NCBI GenBank assembly: GCA_033964015.1
Contig: CM066919.1
Location: 7,069,831-7,133,830, forward strand
Reading direction: 5' to 3'
DNA from: Scolanthus callimorphus
Lineage: Eukaryota > Cnidaria > Anthozoa > Actiniaria > Edwardsiidae
DNA length: 64,000 nucleotides
Part shown: positions 1 through 9,849 of the stretch, piece after piece
Position numbering within the stretch: the stretch's first letter is position 1
How the letters are laid out: the number at the start of each line of letters is the position of its first letter
The notes under the pieces: model-generated
The model's database searches: none
Told to the model about the DNA's origin: nothing
The model's input: the letters and a program-made list of their open reading frames with translations, nothing else
Made by a program: the position numbers and the translations under genes

Positions 1-326
1 ATATATGTACAGAGGAAAGTTACTGAAATGATTCCAATGACAATAAAAGGACTAAAAACGTTACTTGGCTTTCTTCTTTAATTTGTCTGTGTGTGTGTGT
101 GTGATTTTCGCGTTAAACCCAACAAGTTTGTCTTCGCTGATCTCTTGTGCAATCGACACAGGGATATGGCGCCGGTTCTATCATGGGCAATGACAAAATC
201 ACTCAACCAGTCCAAATGCCAAAATGCGGCGGCAGTGTTTGCGCCGTCGCATCCATAATTTATCTTTGTGGGTTCACTTGAGATTTTTAAGGGGATGTGA
301 GTAGGGCCGTATGCGATGCTGATTTT
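1..326. other. Left edge, no gene seen
   Basis: I see no coding exon here. A short GT microsatellite lies at about 87-103. The stretch may be intronic to the minus-strand PAN-domain gene whose first exon ends at 648. Confidence 0.4.
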
Positions 327-640
327 GGTCGATATTTTTAGCGGGGTATAGGTGTGGCTTCTTGAACATTAATATTTTTAGGGGCCTTCAAGCTTCATTC
401 ACACATCCCCTTATTACAAATGAGTCTTATTTCTGGTCGATATTTTTAGGAGGGTAGGTGTGGCTTGAACATTAATACTTTTAGAGGCCTTCAAGCTTCA
501 TTCACACATCCCCTTATTACAACTGAGTCTTATTTCTGGTCGATCTTTTTAGGAGGGTAGGTGTGGCTTGAACATTAATACTTTTAGAGGCCTTCAAGCT
601 TCATTCACACATCCGTCCCCTTATTACAAATGAGTATTAT
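327..640. repeat. Three-copy tandem repeat, period 103-108 bp
   Basis: Three successive units each begin near GGTCGAT (327, 435, 538). They share GGTGTGGCTT, GAACATTAATA and CTTCAAGCTTCATTCACACA. The second and third units differ by only a few bases. The array lies immediately inside the intron that starts at 647 of the minus-strand PAN-domain gene, a few bases from its splice donor. Confidence 0.9.
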
Positions 641-647
641 AACTTAC

Positions 648-995
648 ATTTGGTGTTCGCATTTGGCTATAAACAAAGCCATCTTTCCCCCGGAACTTGG
701 CATTGTTTGTGGTGACATCTTCACTTTTCTGCACTCCATAATTATTCAACTCACATTGGCCACCAGTCAGTTCATAATTCACCGAGATGCACTTATGGTT
801 TGCGAGACACCGCTGACTGCAAATGACCATACTAGGGGCTCTAATTGTTGCAATCACGTGACCGACGAGAATGATATTCTCTTGGCTTTTAACAATACCG
901 TGCGCTTCCCTTGACATTGGGCAGTAAGCCTGGCTTGGAGAGCTTGCATGGACTTGTAAGGCTTTGAACAGCACCAAGACCCAAAGCCAAAGCAT
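648..995 (-). CDS. First coding exon of a secreted PAN/apple-domain protein (partial)
   Basis: The exon starts with an ATG at 995 and reads 116 codons. It ends at a strong donor (GTAAGT, read on the minus strand at 647-642), so the intron is phase 0. Residues 1-17 form a typical signal peptide (MLWLWVLVLFKALQVHA). Residues about 40-105 look like a PAN/apple-type module: a GHVIATI strand, then cysteines in the order CSQRCLANHKC, SVNYE and CELN. Such modules bind proteins or carbohydrates in secreted and surface proteins, and are common as N-terminal units of cnidarian multidomain proteins. The remaining exons would lie to the left, outside the window, so the full architecture is unknown. Without the donor the frame would run only seven more codons to a stop, but the consensus donor makes splicing much more likely. 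Confidence 0.75.
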
Positions 996-1047
996 GGCCT
1001 AGATCTGAAGTAGGCAACATTGATGGCTGTGTCACGGTTAATTAACA

Positions 1048-1198
1048 CTTATTGGATGAGGTTGAGCATGATAGTGAGATTTGGCAACGCCGAGGTTTGT
1101 GTTATCTGCCGAAGCGAAGCTGAGGCGGATAACACTAACTCGAGGCGTTGCCAAATCTCACTATCATGCGAAAACCGAATTCAATAATTGTTTTATTA
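1048..1198. repeat. Palindrome module A with conserved flanks
   Basis: A perfect 26-bp inverted repeat (1066-1091 and 1144-1169) brackets a less perfect inner hairpin. Left of it is CTTATTGGATGAGGTT (1048-1063). Right of it are AACCGAATTCAA (1173-1184) and AATTGTTTTATTA (1186-1198). The same flanks occur, inverted, around an unrelated palindrome at 5797-5945. Confidence 0.85.
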
Positions 1199-1582
1199 TT
1201 CAGCAACCAGGAATTCTTACCTCTAAGTGAAGTCGACGACGAGGCCTTGCTCGGCGAAACGGTTTTTGAACTTTAGCTTACATTTATTGGTATTTTCCTC
1301 TTCGTATGCAATTCAAATAACCATAGTTGAGGTTTAGATATCCTGAGCAATGATCTCTTGGCAAAAATCATAACAGATTCAACGAGAATATTGGCAAAAT
1401 TGGCTTTCGCTTCCGAAATGAAAACCAAGATGGCGGCCAAACCTATTGGCTTGCGTTATGACGTCATTAGAGTGCATCAATCCTAATGTCTGTAGTATGA
1501 CGTCACGCACTGCGCGCCAACACAATTTCGCTGCGTACTCTTAGCCAATCAGAATCGAGATGGTGGCATGGCTGAATAATAA
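1193..1582. mobile_element. Short element with 12-bp terminal inverted repeats
   Basis: TTATTATTCAGC at 1193-1204 is matched in inverse by GCTGAATAATAA at 1571-1582. The inside is non-coding and carries TGACGTCA-type sites and AGCCAATCAGAATCGAG, a motif that recurs in other short elements here. It abuts palindrome module A and may form one composite with it. A MITE-like nature is inferred. Confidence 0.5.
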
Positions 1583-1886
1583 ATAAAAATATCTGTAAAT
1601 ACAGCTCTACATTTGTATGTTATCATCCCAAAACACTTACAACACTTCATATAAGCCTAATAAGCAACGTAGGTGAATTTTTTGAACAGCACTGCCGATT
1701 TTTTCATACAAGTTTTGGTGTAATTTCAAAATTTGAAAACTGTTCATCCCAATAATACTTTTGCAATCCGTCTCCATACGCTCTATAAGAGGTCCATGAA
1801 GCCTGCAATCATGATAGCTTTAAAGTGAAAGTGCTACAAAATTTGCGTTTTTTTTAAAAGAGTTCTAAAATCGTTACATAGCCCCT
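1583..1886. other. No gene seen
   Basis: AT-rich non-coding sequence between two inverted-repeat elements. No exon, RNA gene or clear repeat was recognised. Confidence 0.4.
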
Positions 1887-2119
1887 TTAAAGAGCCTGTG
1901 TCAGCCGCCATGTTGAGAGCCTAGCAACATACCAAGTCGGAAAAAGCATCCATTTCCATCGGCTGATTTAGAGAATAAAGAGCAATGTTCTCCATTGAAT
2001 TTGGTATATCAAATCTGAAACTTTGTTTTTAATGTTGACTTAGAGATTTCTATACGTAATTCGTCGTGTAATATCAAACGAAAACAATAACAAAGGAGTG
2101 GCTGACACGGGCTCTTTAA
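1887..2119. mobile_element. TTAA-flanked MITE, family AGAGCCxGTGTCAGCC, copy 1
   Basis: The element is bounded by TTAA on both sides. Its inverted termini read AGAGCCTGTGTCAGCC on the left and GGCTGACACGGGCTCT on the right. It is 233 bp including both TTAA copies and has no coding capacity. A second copy in the opposite orientation lies at 40151-40380. TTAA target duplication is the signature of piggyBac-type transposases, so it is probably a non-autonomous piggyBac-like element. Confidence 0.85.
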
Positions 2120-2226
2120 GAATACGGTTTTTTGCTTGGATTGCTAATCACAGGTACTGGCAATTATGTGATCAAAAGCAGGTTTTTCGAAAATAAAAGG
2201 TAAAAGTTGTTGTCCGAATATTCAAG

Positions 2227-2507
2227 CAGGGGCGTAGCCAGGGGGGGGGGGGGGGGGGGGGGTCCAGGGGTTCCGGAACCCCCCTTCTCCCGCAGCGGAA
2301 CCCCTCCTCGCCTCTGTTCTGGACCCCTCCTCGCCTCTGTTCTGGACTTACTACTAAAATTGTAAATATCTAATAGACAACAAATAAAAGCTCCAATAAA
2401 ATGTAGCAAATTTCTTCAAACGCTAGTTTTTCACCGAGATCTATGTGGAGTTTTTTATTTTTTGAATTTTGTAACCCCCCCTCTCATCAGTGCTGGCTAC
2501 GCCCCTG
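2227..2507. mobile_element. MITE with 15-bp inverted repeats CAGGGGCGTAGCCAG
   Basis: CAGGGGCGTAGCCAG at 2227-2241 has a perfect inverse at 2493-2507. The flanks repeat TCAAG on both sides (2222-2226 and 2508-2512), a likely 5-bp target duplication. The inside holds a long G run (about 2241-2262) and a duplicated CCCCTCCTCGCCTCTGTTCT motif. Open frames on both strands here are low-complexity artefacts. This CAGGGGCGTAGCCA end is familiar from short elements of many aquatic invertebrates. Confidence 0.85.
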
Positions 2508-2908
2508 TCAAGGTGACTAAAATTGCTTCAGATTCCACGCTTTTAAGTGGTTCGAAGATCCCAGAAGACAGGGCAGACGGAACATCACAAAGTTGCGAAA
2601 GTAGAATCTGTCGGTCTCTCCGCTTATTTCGTAAATGTTTTGACCGAGGAGTGAAAGCATAGAGAGAGAAAAAAAAAACGACGTTTAAACTAGAAATACA
2701 TTCATGCAGGGACCTCACGACCATTGGTCTGAGTTACAGTGTAGCCAATTCCTTTCTCGTTTATTTTGAGGGAGAAAATAATAAAGCTCATCATGGACAA
2801 TTGCTTTTATAACATACTAACCAACGGATATCCGCATGAATGATGAAAAGGCAGCTCAAAGCACGAATAAAAATGAAGCGTGCGAGCGAACAAAGTAATC
2901 TGGATTGA

Positions 2909-3160
2909 TAGAGCGGTTTTCACATGACCGTCGTGAAAACAATTTACAATTGAGCAATGACTAGCCAATCAGAATCGAGAGAAATCACAACTTGCACCTG
3001 AATGGCTTTCTTCTCAGCCAATAACAAGCCGAACAAATTACACATTAACTGCATTTACAGCAGAATTTGATTGGCTGAGAAAAATGAGTTGCCACTGATG
3101 AGAACGCCAAGCAATCGCAATTACATAACAAGTCACGACGGTCATGTGAAATCCGCTCTA
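2909..3160. mobile_element. MITE with about 27-bp inverted repeats and TA ends
   Basis: The left end TAGAGCGGTTTTCACATGAC continues as CGTCGTG. The right end is its near-perfect inverse and closes with CCGCTCTA at 3160. TA at both extremities would fit a TA target duplication, as in Tc1/mariner- or Harbinger-related elements. The interior is non-coding and contains AGCCAATCAGAATCGAGA. Confidence 0.8.
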
Positions 3161-5250
3161 TATAAACTATAAAAAATCAATGGTCCAAAAATATAGAACT
3201 CTGCCACAAAATAGTTTCCGAAAGACCTTTTAAAAGACAACTTTCTAATCTCCTTTTCGGATATTGAATGAAGATGATGACTACGTCGAACCTACCTTAA
3301 TAACTGAAAAATGTAATCACGCCCTGTTTAGCGTTGCATTTTTATTACCTTTTCATGTCTTACATATTTTGCAGATATTTCTATCCCTTAGCCAATACTG
3401 AAGTTGTAAAAAATATTTCACAATATTTCCCGCTGCGACTGGCTTATGAGCTACCTGCGGGTTGGTGTCTATCTAAAAATACTTTAAATAGTAAAAGTGA
3501 TGATGATGAAAACAAAATAAAAATGAAATAAGTTTGAATTAGTTTTCAAAGATTATTGGAATAAAACAAGGGAAAAGGGCAGAGTTTTGGTCAGGGCGAA
3601 AGCTTCAATCAAACTACAGGTGTACAAAATTAAGAGCGAACAGCACAAAAAACACATTTTATTTATTTATTTATTTATTCGAAAATAAGCTACAGAAACG
3701 CCAAATTCCAAAAATAACTTACAAAATTGTTTAAGAGATCTTGGCTAATGTAGTTTAAATATCACAACGATTTCACAAGATACCACGAATATTTAAATAT
3801 AGCAAAAACGCTATAACTTGCTAGAAAAAACATAAAGCGCATGCAAAATAAAAAATGCCCAAGATTGAAACACGTATGAAATTCTATAATAACTGAATAG
3901 TTTTTTTTATTCATTTTTTTCGTTTGATTGTAGCGGCGATTTAAAAGAAACATTAGCAAAGTTTAAGACTATAGACTCAAACTTGTGAACTAGCAGAAAA
4001 GAGTGACAAAAATACTCGCAGGGCATTTACGAATAAGCAGAATATTTACCTTTGTGTATTCCCTTGAAGATCTTTAGCTTCCCAGCAATCTCGTAATTCT
4101 TATCTTTACCAGCGAACAACCTACAATGCTCAAACTAAAAAGATGATTTCCAACAAACGTTACTATCCCTCGAATTTGTTTGTTTCGTCCTGGTGAACAA
4201 CTCGTCTATTATTTAAACGACAAACCTCGATTTCATTGGCTTATCCAAGAACATGAACTGAAACAAAGCATCCTGCTATTAAGTGTTTCTTCAACTTTTC
4301 AAAGTTTTTTTTATTAATGAACAAAGACAATGTTTTATTATCAAATTTGAAACACGGAAATAATTTTCACGATGGTCTTTTAAAACATAGAGTCTAGACT
4401 GAATAACATAGTTTAATATTATAGATTTCTTTACTTTGCTTCATAGTAACTCTTTTTTGTTAAAATATCTGGAGTAGAAATCCTGGTTTATACTAGCGAC
4501 TTAAACGGCGTCATGTCACAACTGCAAAATTGTGGAAAACAATAGAAATGCTCAAGGGTTTTTACCGTAGCATGTTAACATTGCCTATTTCTACAGTACT
4601 GTGGTCTTTTTTTGAAAGCAAATTTTGTTTTTTGAGTAGGAGTACTTTGTTCGCGTGACTCCAGCCGTACTTGTGTTGTTATGTCGATAGTGTGCATAAG
4701 AGAGCATTATGAAGAAAAACACCAAAGGAAACTAGTCGCTGGCAATGCACAAACACATGCGTACAATAATGTCACACCAAAGTGCAAACTGTGGTCGCAA
4801 TAAAAGATGCTTTGTAATGGTGAGAAGTTGATCATATGCTGTGAAAACAATCCAAAACAGACCGAGAAGGATGTATTCTTAAGCAAGGAAACTAGTAAGC
4901 AAAAGCCCTGTTTCCAGTTTGTACATGTTTGTATACGTTTGAGTTGATATGAAAATAATGTCAGGCACTGCAACTTCATTATGTAATTTTAAAATAATGC
5001 GATCGTGCGTATATTGCTTGTCCTGAAACAAAGAAAGGAAACACGCTGTTACGGGCAGTGCTGATAAATTAATATGAACCGTTACAACGTTGCACTGTTA
5101 CGAAGCTATTTTCGGAAGTCTTAATTGTTGTAGATTTGTAGGACACTCTGCTATAGGCCAATCATTACGCACTCATAAAAACTAATATAGCTTTGTAATC
5201 ATGACATTTGTAATAACAATGTGTGTGAACAGTATGGCCTAGAGGAATTC
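3161..5250. other. 2.1 kb AT-rich stretch without a recognisable gene
   Basis: Only short open frames occur, all without a recognisable motif. An (ATTT)n microsatellite lies at about 3657-3680. The ORF at 4707-4979 on the minus strand (90 residues) has no signal peptide or domain that I can identify, and I do not call it a gene. Confidence 0.4.
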
Positions 5251-5254
5251 TCAT

Positions 5255-5600
5255 GGTGATCAGAGTTAAGGTCACGTGAAAGGTAAAAATGTAATAATTC
5301 ATAAAATGACTTTTTTCCCGAAATTCATGTGATACAGTCCTAAGCATATTTCTAAAACCTCAAATGACGCGTCAACTGGTCCTAGACTTCCATTGCCCAT
5401 TCTTTTGTATTGCCCGCCACTCATTTTCTGTTATTTAATTAACTTTTCACGCCTTCTAGCACTTTAATTTTAGGTCAAATTTTCACCTTCGCGAAGCTCC
5501 TGACCCAACATGATTTTAGATATCGGCCTCAAATTTTCTGTGTCGTTAGAAAATGATCACACCAAAAAAACTGTGTCAGGGAATTTTTATTTTTTACTTG
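5255..5600. repeat. Dispersed repeat, copy 1
   Basis: About 340 bp is clearly similar to 45830-46150 in the same orientation. Shared blocks include AATTCTTTTGTATTG-like sequence, CGCGAAGCTCCTGACC, GATATCGGC and CAAATTTTCTGTGTC. No coding capacity or terminal repeat is visible, so the class is unknown. Confidence 0.75.
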
Positions 5601-5796
5601 AAAAAGACTTTCAAATTCGCGACCTAATATTTTCGTAAATATGCAAAATATCAAAAATCGCTGACACGGTTTTGCAGTTCATTTCTCCGAGATTAAAATC
5701 CGACAAAGTGTGAAATTGTGCAACAAAACGGTTATAATTAAGGACCCTCTTCTTTGAAGAAATGTTAAGAAAAGTATTTTTACTGAATCAATGTAT

Positions 5797-5945
5797 AATA
5801 AAACAATTTTTGAATTCGGTTTTTGTGATCTCCAGAATAAACACTGTCTCGCCAAGTTGAATCAGGCTCGGCCTCACGACCTTGCCTGATTCCACCTGTC
5901 TCGACATTGTTTATTCTGGAGATCACAAAAACCTCATCCAATAAG
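5797..5945. repeat. Palindrome module B with the same flanks as module A, inverted
   Basis: A perfect 26-bp inverted repeat (5818-5843 and 5908-5933) forms the outer stem. The flanks TAATAAAACAATT and TTGAATTCGGTT (left) and AACCTCATCCAATAAG (right) are the reverse complements of the flanks of module A. The palindrome itself shares no sequence with that of module A. Confidence 0.85.
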
Positions 5946-8900
5946 GGAGCATTCATAATTTATCTACAGGGGGGCTATGATGATTTTGAGGGGGGCTCTC
6001 TTTTTCCCTAATATCATTTAGGGGGGCTTCTCGGTTTCTGGGTGTTTATTATAATTGTCACCTCAAGCAAACAATATAGTACTCTGCCTTTTAGCTGTTT
6101 TGTAGACCACTTCACAGGAATAGATGAACCTTGAATTAGAAAGGGAAATGAGTCAGATTTTAGCTGGCTGGATTGCAAGGGGACATAAACTATTGGGAAA
6201 GATTTACCGGTAGGTGATGCAGTAGTTAATTTCAGTGGTGACTGCCTGCGCCCATTACCTTAAAGTATTTGTGTCTGATTTATGGGAGTCCCACAAAAAG
6301 CTTCTCTTGGTATATAGTATATTTTGTTTTATGGGAATATCACAATTTACCAAGCTAACAGAGGGCTTCACAATTATTTGCTGTATGTATGTGTGCACGT
6401 ACAGTGGCACCTCTATTAAGCAGCCACCTTTCAAAGTCCCAAAATAATGTATTGTCACTCAAGTAGTGTATTTAGTTCATATCTCCATTCAGTAGCAATT
6501 TCAGGTGTGTTAAGGCCTAACTTGAAAGGAGGTGGGGGCTTATATGTGGATTCTTAAGGCAAAAACCACTTTTTGGCAATTAACTTCATTGTGTGGTTCC
6601 ACAAAATATCCCTCTCCCCAACCCCAATACCCCCCCCAGAACTACACATTAGTGAACCCCCCCCCCCCAGAACCACACATTAGTGAATGAGAACTGCTGC
6701 CCTAGCAACAAAGTTTCTCTCCTATCTCTGATAATTTTCAAGGTGGGCTGCCTTAAATGCTATATTGAAGAAATCAATGCAGTAAAGGAAAATCCGATTG
6801 TATTTTCAGAATAGGACAACATTTTCTGTTCCCCATTTTAAGTCCATTCCCAAAAAAGTAGAAAAATGGTGCACCTCCCTGTAAATTGGCTGCCATGGAA
6901 AAATCAACTGTCAAAATTTAGCTAGTAATAGAATTAACATTGATGTAAAATTTTGTTGCTGTAGCCATTTTCGTTTCAAGATATTGGCAAAATACTTTCT
7001 GCCCACGTATAATCCCCCTCTATTCTTAACAGTATGTCCCATAATCGAAAATATATTTTCTGCTGGTAAGCATCACCAGATAAAGTTTAGATAGAGCAAC
7101 AGGCTTATAATCACTGAGCTACTTTTGACTCGTTGAGTAATAGTCTATTTTGGCAAATTTGGTGACAGAATCAGATTTTGGCAACTTTTCATAATAGTTT
7201 TACTGCATTTACATACCACTGTAATGTTTATAGAAGATATTACATGTAAATAGAGGCATGAAGATAAGAGTGTTATTTTCGAGAGACAAGAAGGATACCT
7301 TGACAAGTACAGCAAGAGTAAGATATTGTTTTTAACATGAGAAAATAAAATTCATATGGTGAAGCCACTGTAATTTTTCTTTTATTAGCGCCCAAGCTCA
7401 AATATATTCGCATTTGTATTGATATAAGCAACTCGTTGATACCCGATGGTAATACTCCATAAAATGCCCGAAATTGCTGATCCAATACGATGTTTGACAA
7501 TAAATCATGCCCTACCTTTGTTCTGCTGTCTCTGTGTGATTTCTCGGGGTTCTTCTATAGCGCTATCCGTAGCTTTAAGGCGATAAAGCAGTCACCCTCA
7601 TAACTGCCACACAGACTCCCAAAGAAATTTTTACCGTGAGTTTGCTTTTGCCACTTGTAGGTGCAGATTGAAATGTTTTTAAAAGACTGGAAAAAGCAAC
7701 AGTTTCGGCATCGCTGTAATCATTTCCAAGGATTCCTGCTTTCAAACTGTTGATTATCTTGCTGCTAAACGTATTTCTGTCTTTGTCAAAAATGCAAACA
7801 CGATCAGATCCACTTCATAATATCGCTTTTCAGTTCAGTGTGGACTTGGTTATTCCTTCTTGTCATATTTCGAGAAAACAGTCATCATAATCAGTCGAAT
7901 GTCCGCGAAAAGAACGTGATCGTAGCATTCTCAATTGGCATTCTAGAACCCAGATCTCCCCAGCTAAATATATTACTAGATTTGGGTCCCCTGTGGAATA
8001 GGGTTAGGGGGGAGCAGGTTGTTCTTTAGTCCTTGTTTTACCACTAATTGGTGCCCCAAGCAGGAGACCCGCGCGTTGTATCGTCGTCTTGCTGCTGAGT
8101 TGCCTCTTCTATTTTTGTGTGCAGATATGCACTGAAATGGGACTGGGATTTCTGGGAAATGGGAATAAGACACCCCCTGCATTCATAACCCTGCACTAGG
8201 TACATTGGCTTTGCTTGATGAAGGTCCTCGTTAAATGTAGGTTTTAAAATAACTAAACAGTAGCGTTCTAAACCAATTATATTTTTGCGCATGCGCTAAT
8301 GACGTGTATTTTTCATTTTCCCACGTTTTGTAACCCCCCGCATCTGGGTTTGCATGGATCAAAGTCCTCACACAGTGTAGGTATTGAAATGACTAAAAAA
8401 GTACCGATTTGAAACAAACCAGTTTTTTTTGCAAAGTATAGGTAACACCCCACACATGGAGACATTTAGTCATAATGAGGACTATATATACTTTGGCGAA
8501 AGTAAAGAGGTAACATGAGTTGTAAGTTGAGTTTTAGTCACGCCATGTCCCGCAGATAGCTCGTATGATCCCGCAGCTCGAGGGTCCCGATGGTAGATCA
8601 CTTCAGCATAAATTATGCTAATATCGTGCTAACGTAGGAGTGAGTGAGTGACATCGAGTCACCACGATAACTCTTTGGCTGTTGCTACGCAACAAGCCAC
8701 GAGTTAAAAACAAACCATAGCAAGTTATATATCAAATGAAGCTGATATACGGTAGAAAAGTACAAAAGGTAATATTCATATTATCATTAATCTTGAAACA
8801 AATTGTTTGACGCAGAAAAAACCCTGAAATAATCACGTATAAAGCATGGGTGAAGAAAGTTAAAGTTGTGTGAAAACAGAGGAATTAAAGATTAATAACT

Positions 8901-9361
8901 TATCATCAATAATCACTAGTGCGTTTGTTATGATGATTTGTAATAAGTGAGAAATGAAGCCGCTAACATCAAGTTCACATGTTTTCAGCCTGAATTATGC
9001 CGTTCTTTGATCAAGAAATAATACTCGAAAAAGACACATAGTATGTTGGTAAAACAGCCAATAACACAGATTGTTCTTTAGTTAACAATAATCAGTAGTG
9101 CGTTTTATTTCAGCGACGACTCAGAGGTTCAAATTCTAGGACAAGTATCGGGCGATGTCGTGTTTTGGTCACGTTCCTTCGTATTAGACAAAAGGCAATC
9201 GAACTCGCATTTTAATTCACATACTCATTAATTATTCACGAGGATAACAGCCAATTGCAAGAGCAATAATTGGCTCACGTGATGATACTGGAAACCCGGT
9301 ACAGTACAATCTAAAAGCCGGGGAGGGTATTGAAATCAGCAGGGAAGAGCTGGGGCTTACT
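5946..9361. other. 3.4 kb without a recognisable gene
   Basis: This is non-coding sequence with short unrecognised ORFs. A C-rich direct repeat lies at about 6630-6687, where CAGAACxACACATTAGTGAA occurs twice after C runs. G-rich GGGGGGCT motifs occur at 5970-6030. No exon with convincing splice sites and domain content was found. Confidence 0.4.
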
Positions 9362-9467
9362 CAGGGACACCTATTCCCTGAACTGATTTAATTTTGTTCC
9401 AGTTCCTTTGGGATGTCCCTTAGGTACTGGAACAAAATTAAATCAGTTTAGGGAAAAGGTGTCCCTG
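9362..9467. repeat. Long hairpin, 42-bp arms
   Basis: The arms 9362-9403 and 9426-9467 are nearly perfect inverse copies, beginning CAGGGACACC and ending GGTGTCCCTG, around a 22-base loop. It may be a foldback relic. A second hairpin follows at 9767-9849. Confidence 0.85.
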
Positions 9468-9766
9468 AAGAACTGGAAAAGAATCAATCACAAACAGAAC
9501 AAAGGGCTATGTAATTAGTTTATTGTGATTTACGGGCTTAATTCAACCGCTTATCACTGATGAAAGTCGGATTATTTCGTTTTGATAATAACACACGGGT
9601 ATATGCAAACCACTCTTATAATGAAATTCGCTCTTGTTCTCTTTGTTGTACCACAACAACCGACAGCAAGACAAAGAAGTTGATTATACTTCAAGTCTTT
9701 CTCTTTCAATTTTTTGCCCCCCAAATAATTAATGAGCATGTGAAGTCATTCCAAATCCTCCAATTC

Positions 9767-9849
9767 GGACTGGACCATATTTCAAGTCCTTGCAATTAGT
9801 TCCAGTCTGGAACTAATTGCTGCTGCGGACTTGAAATACGGTCCAGTCC
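9767..9849. repeat. Second long hairpin
   Basis: GGACTGGACC, TTTCAAGTCC and GCAATTAGTTCCAG on the left are mirrored by CTGGAACTAATTGC, GGACTTGAAA and GGTCCAGTCC on the right, with almost no loop. It lies 300 bp beyond the hairpin at 9362-9467. Confidence 0.85.

Noticed and set aside
2164..2409. Minus-strand ORF with a polyproline run
   Set aside because: It covers the poly-G tract of the CAGGGGCGTAGCCAG MITE and is low-complexity.
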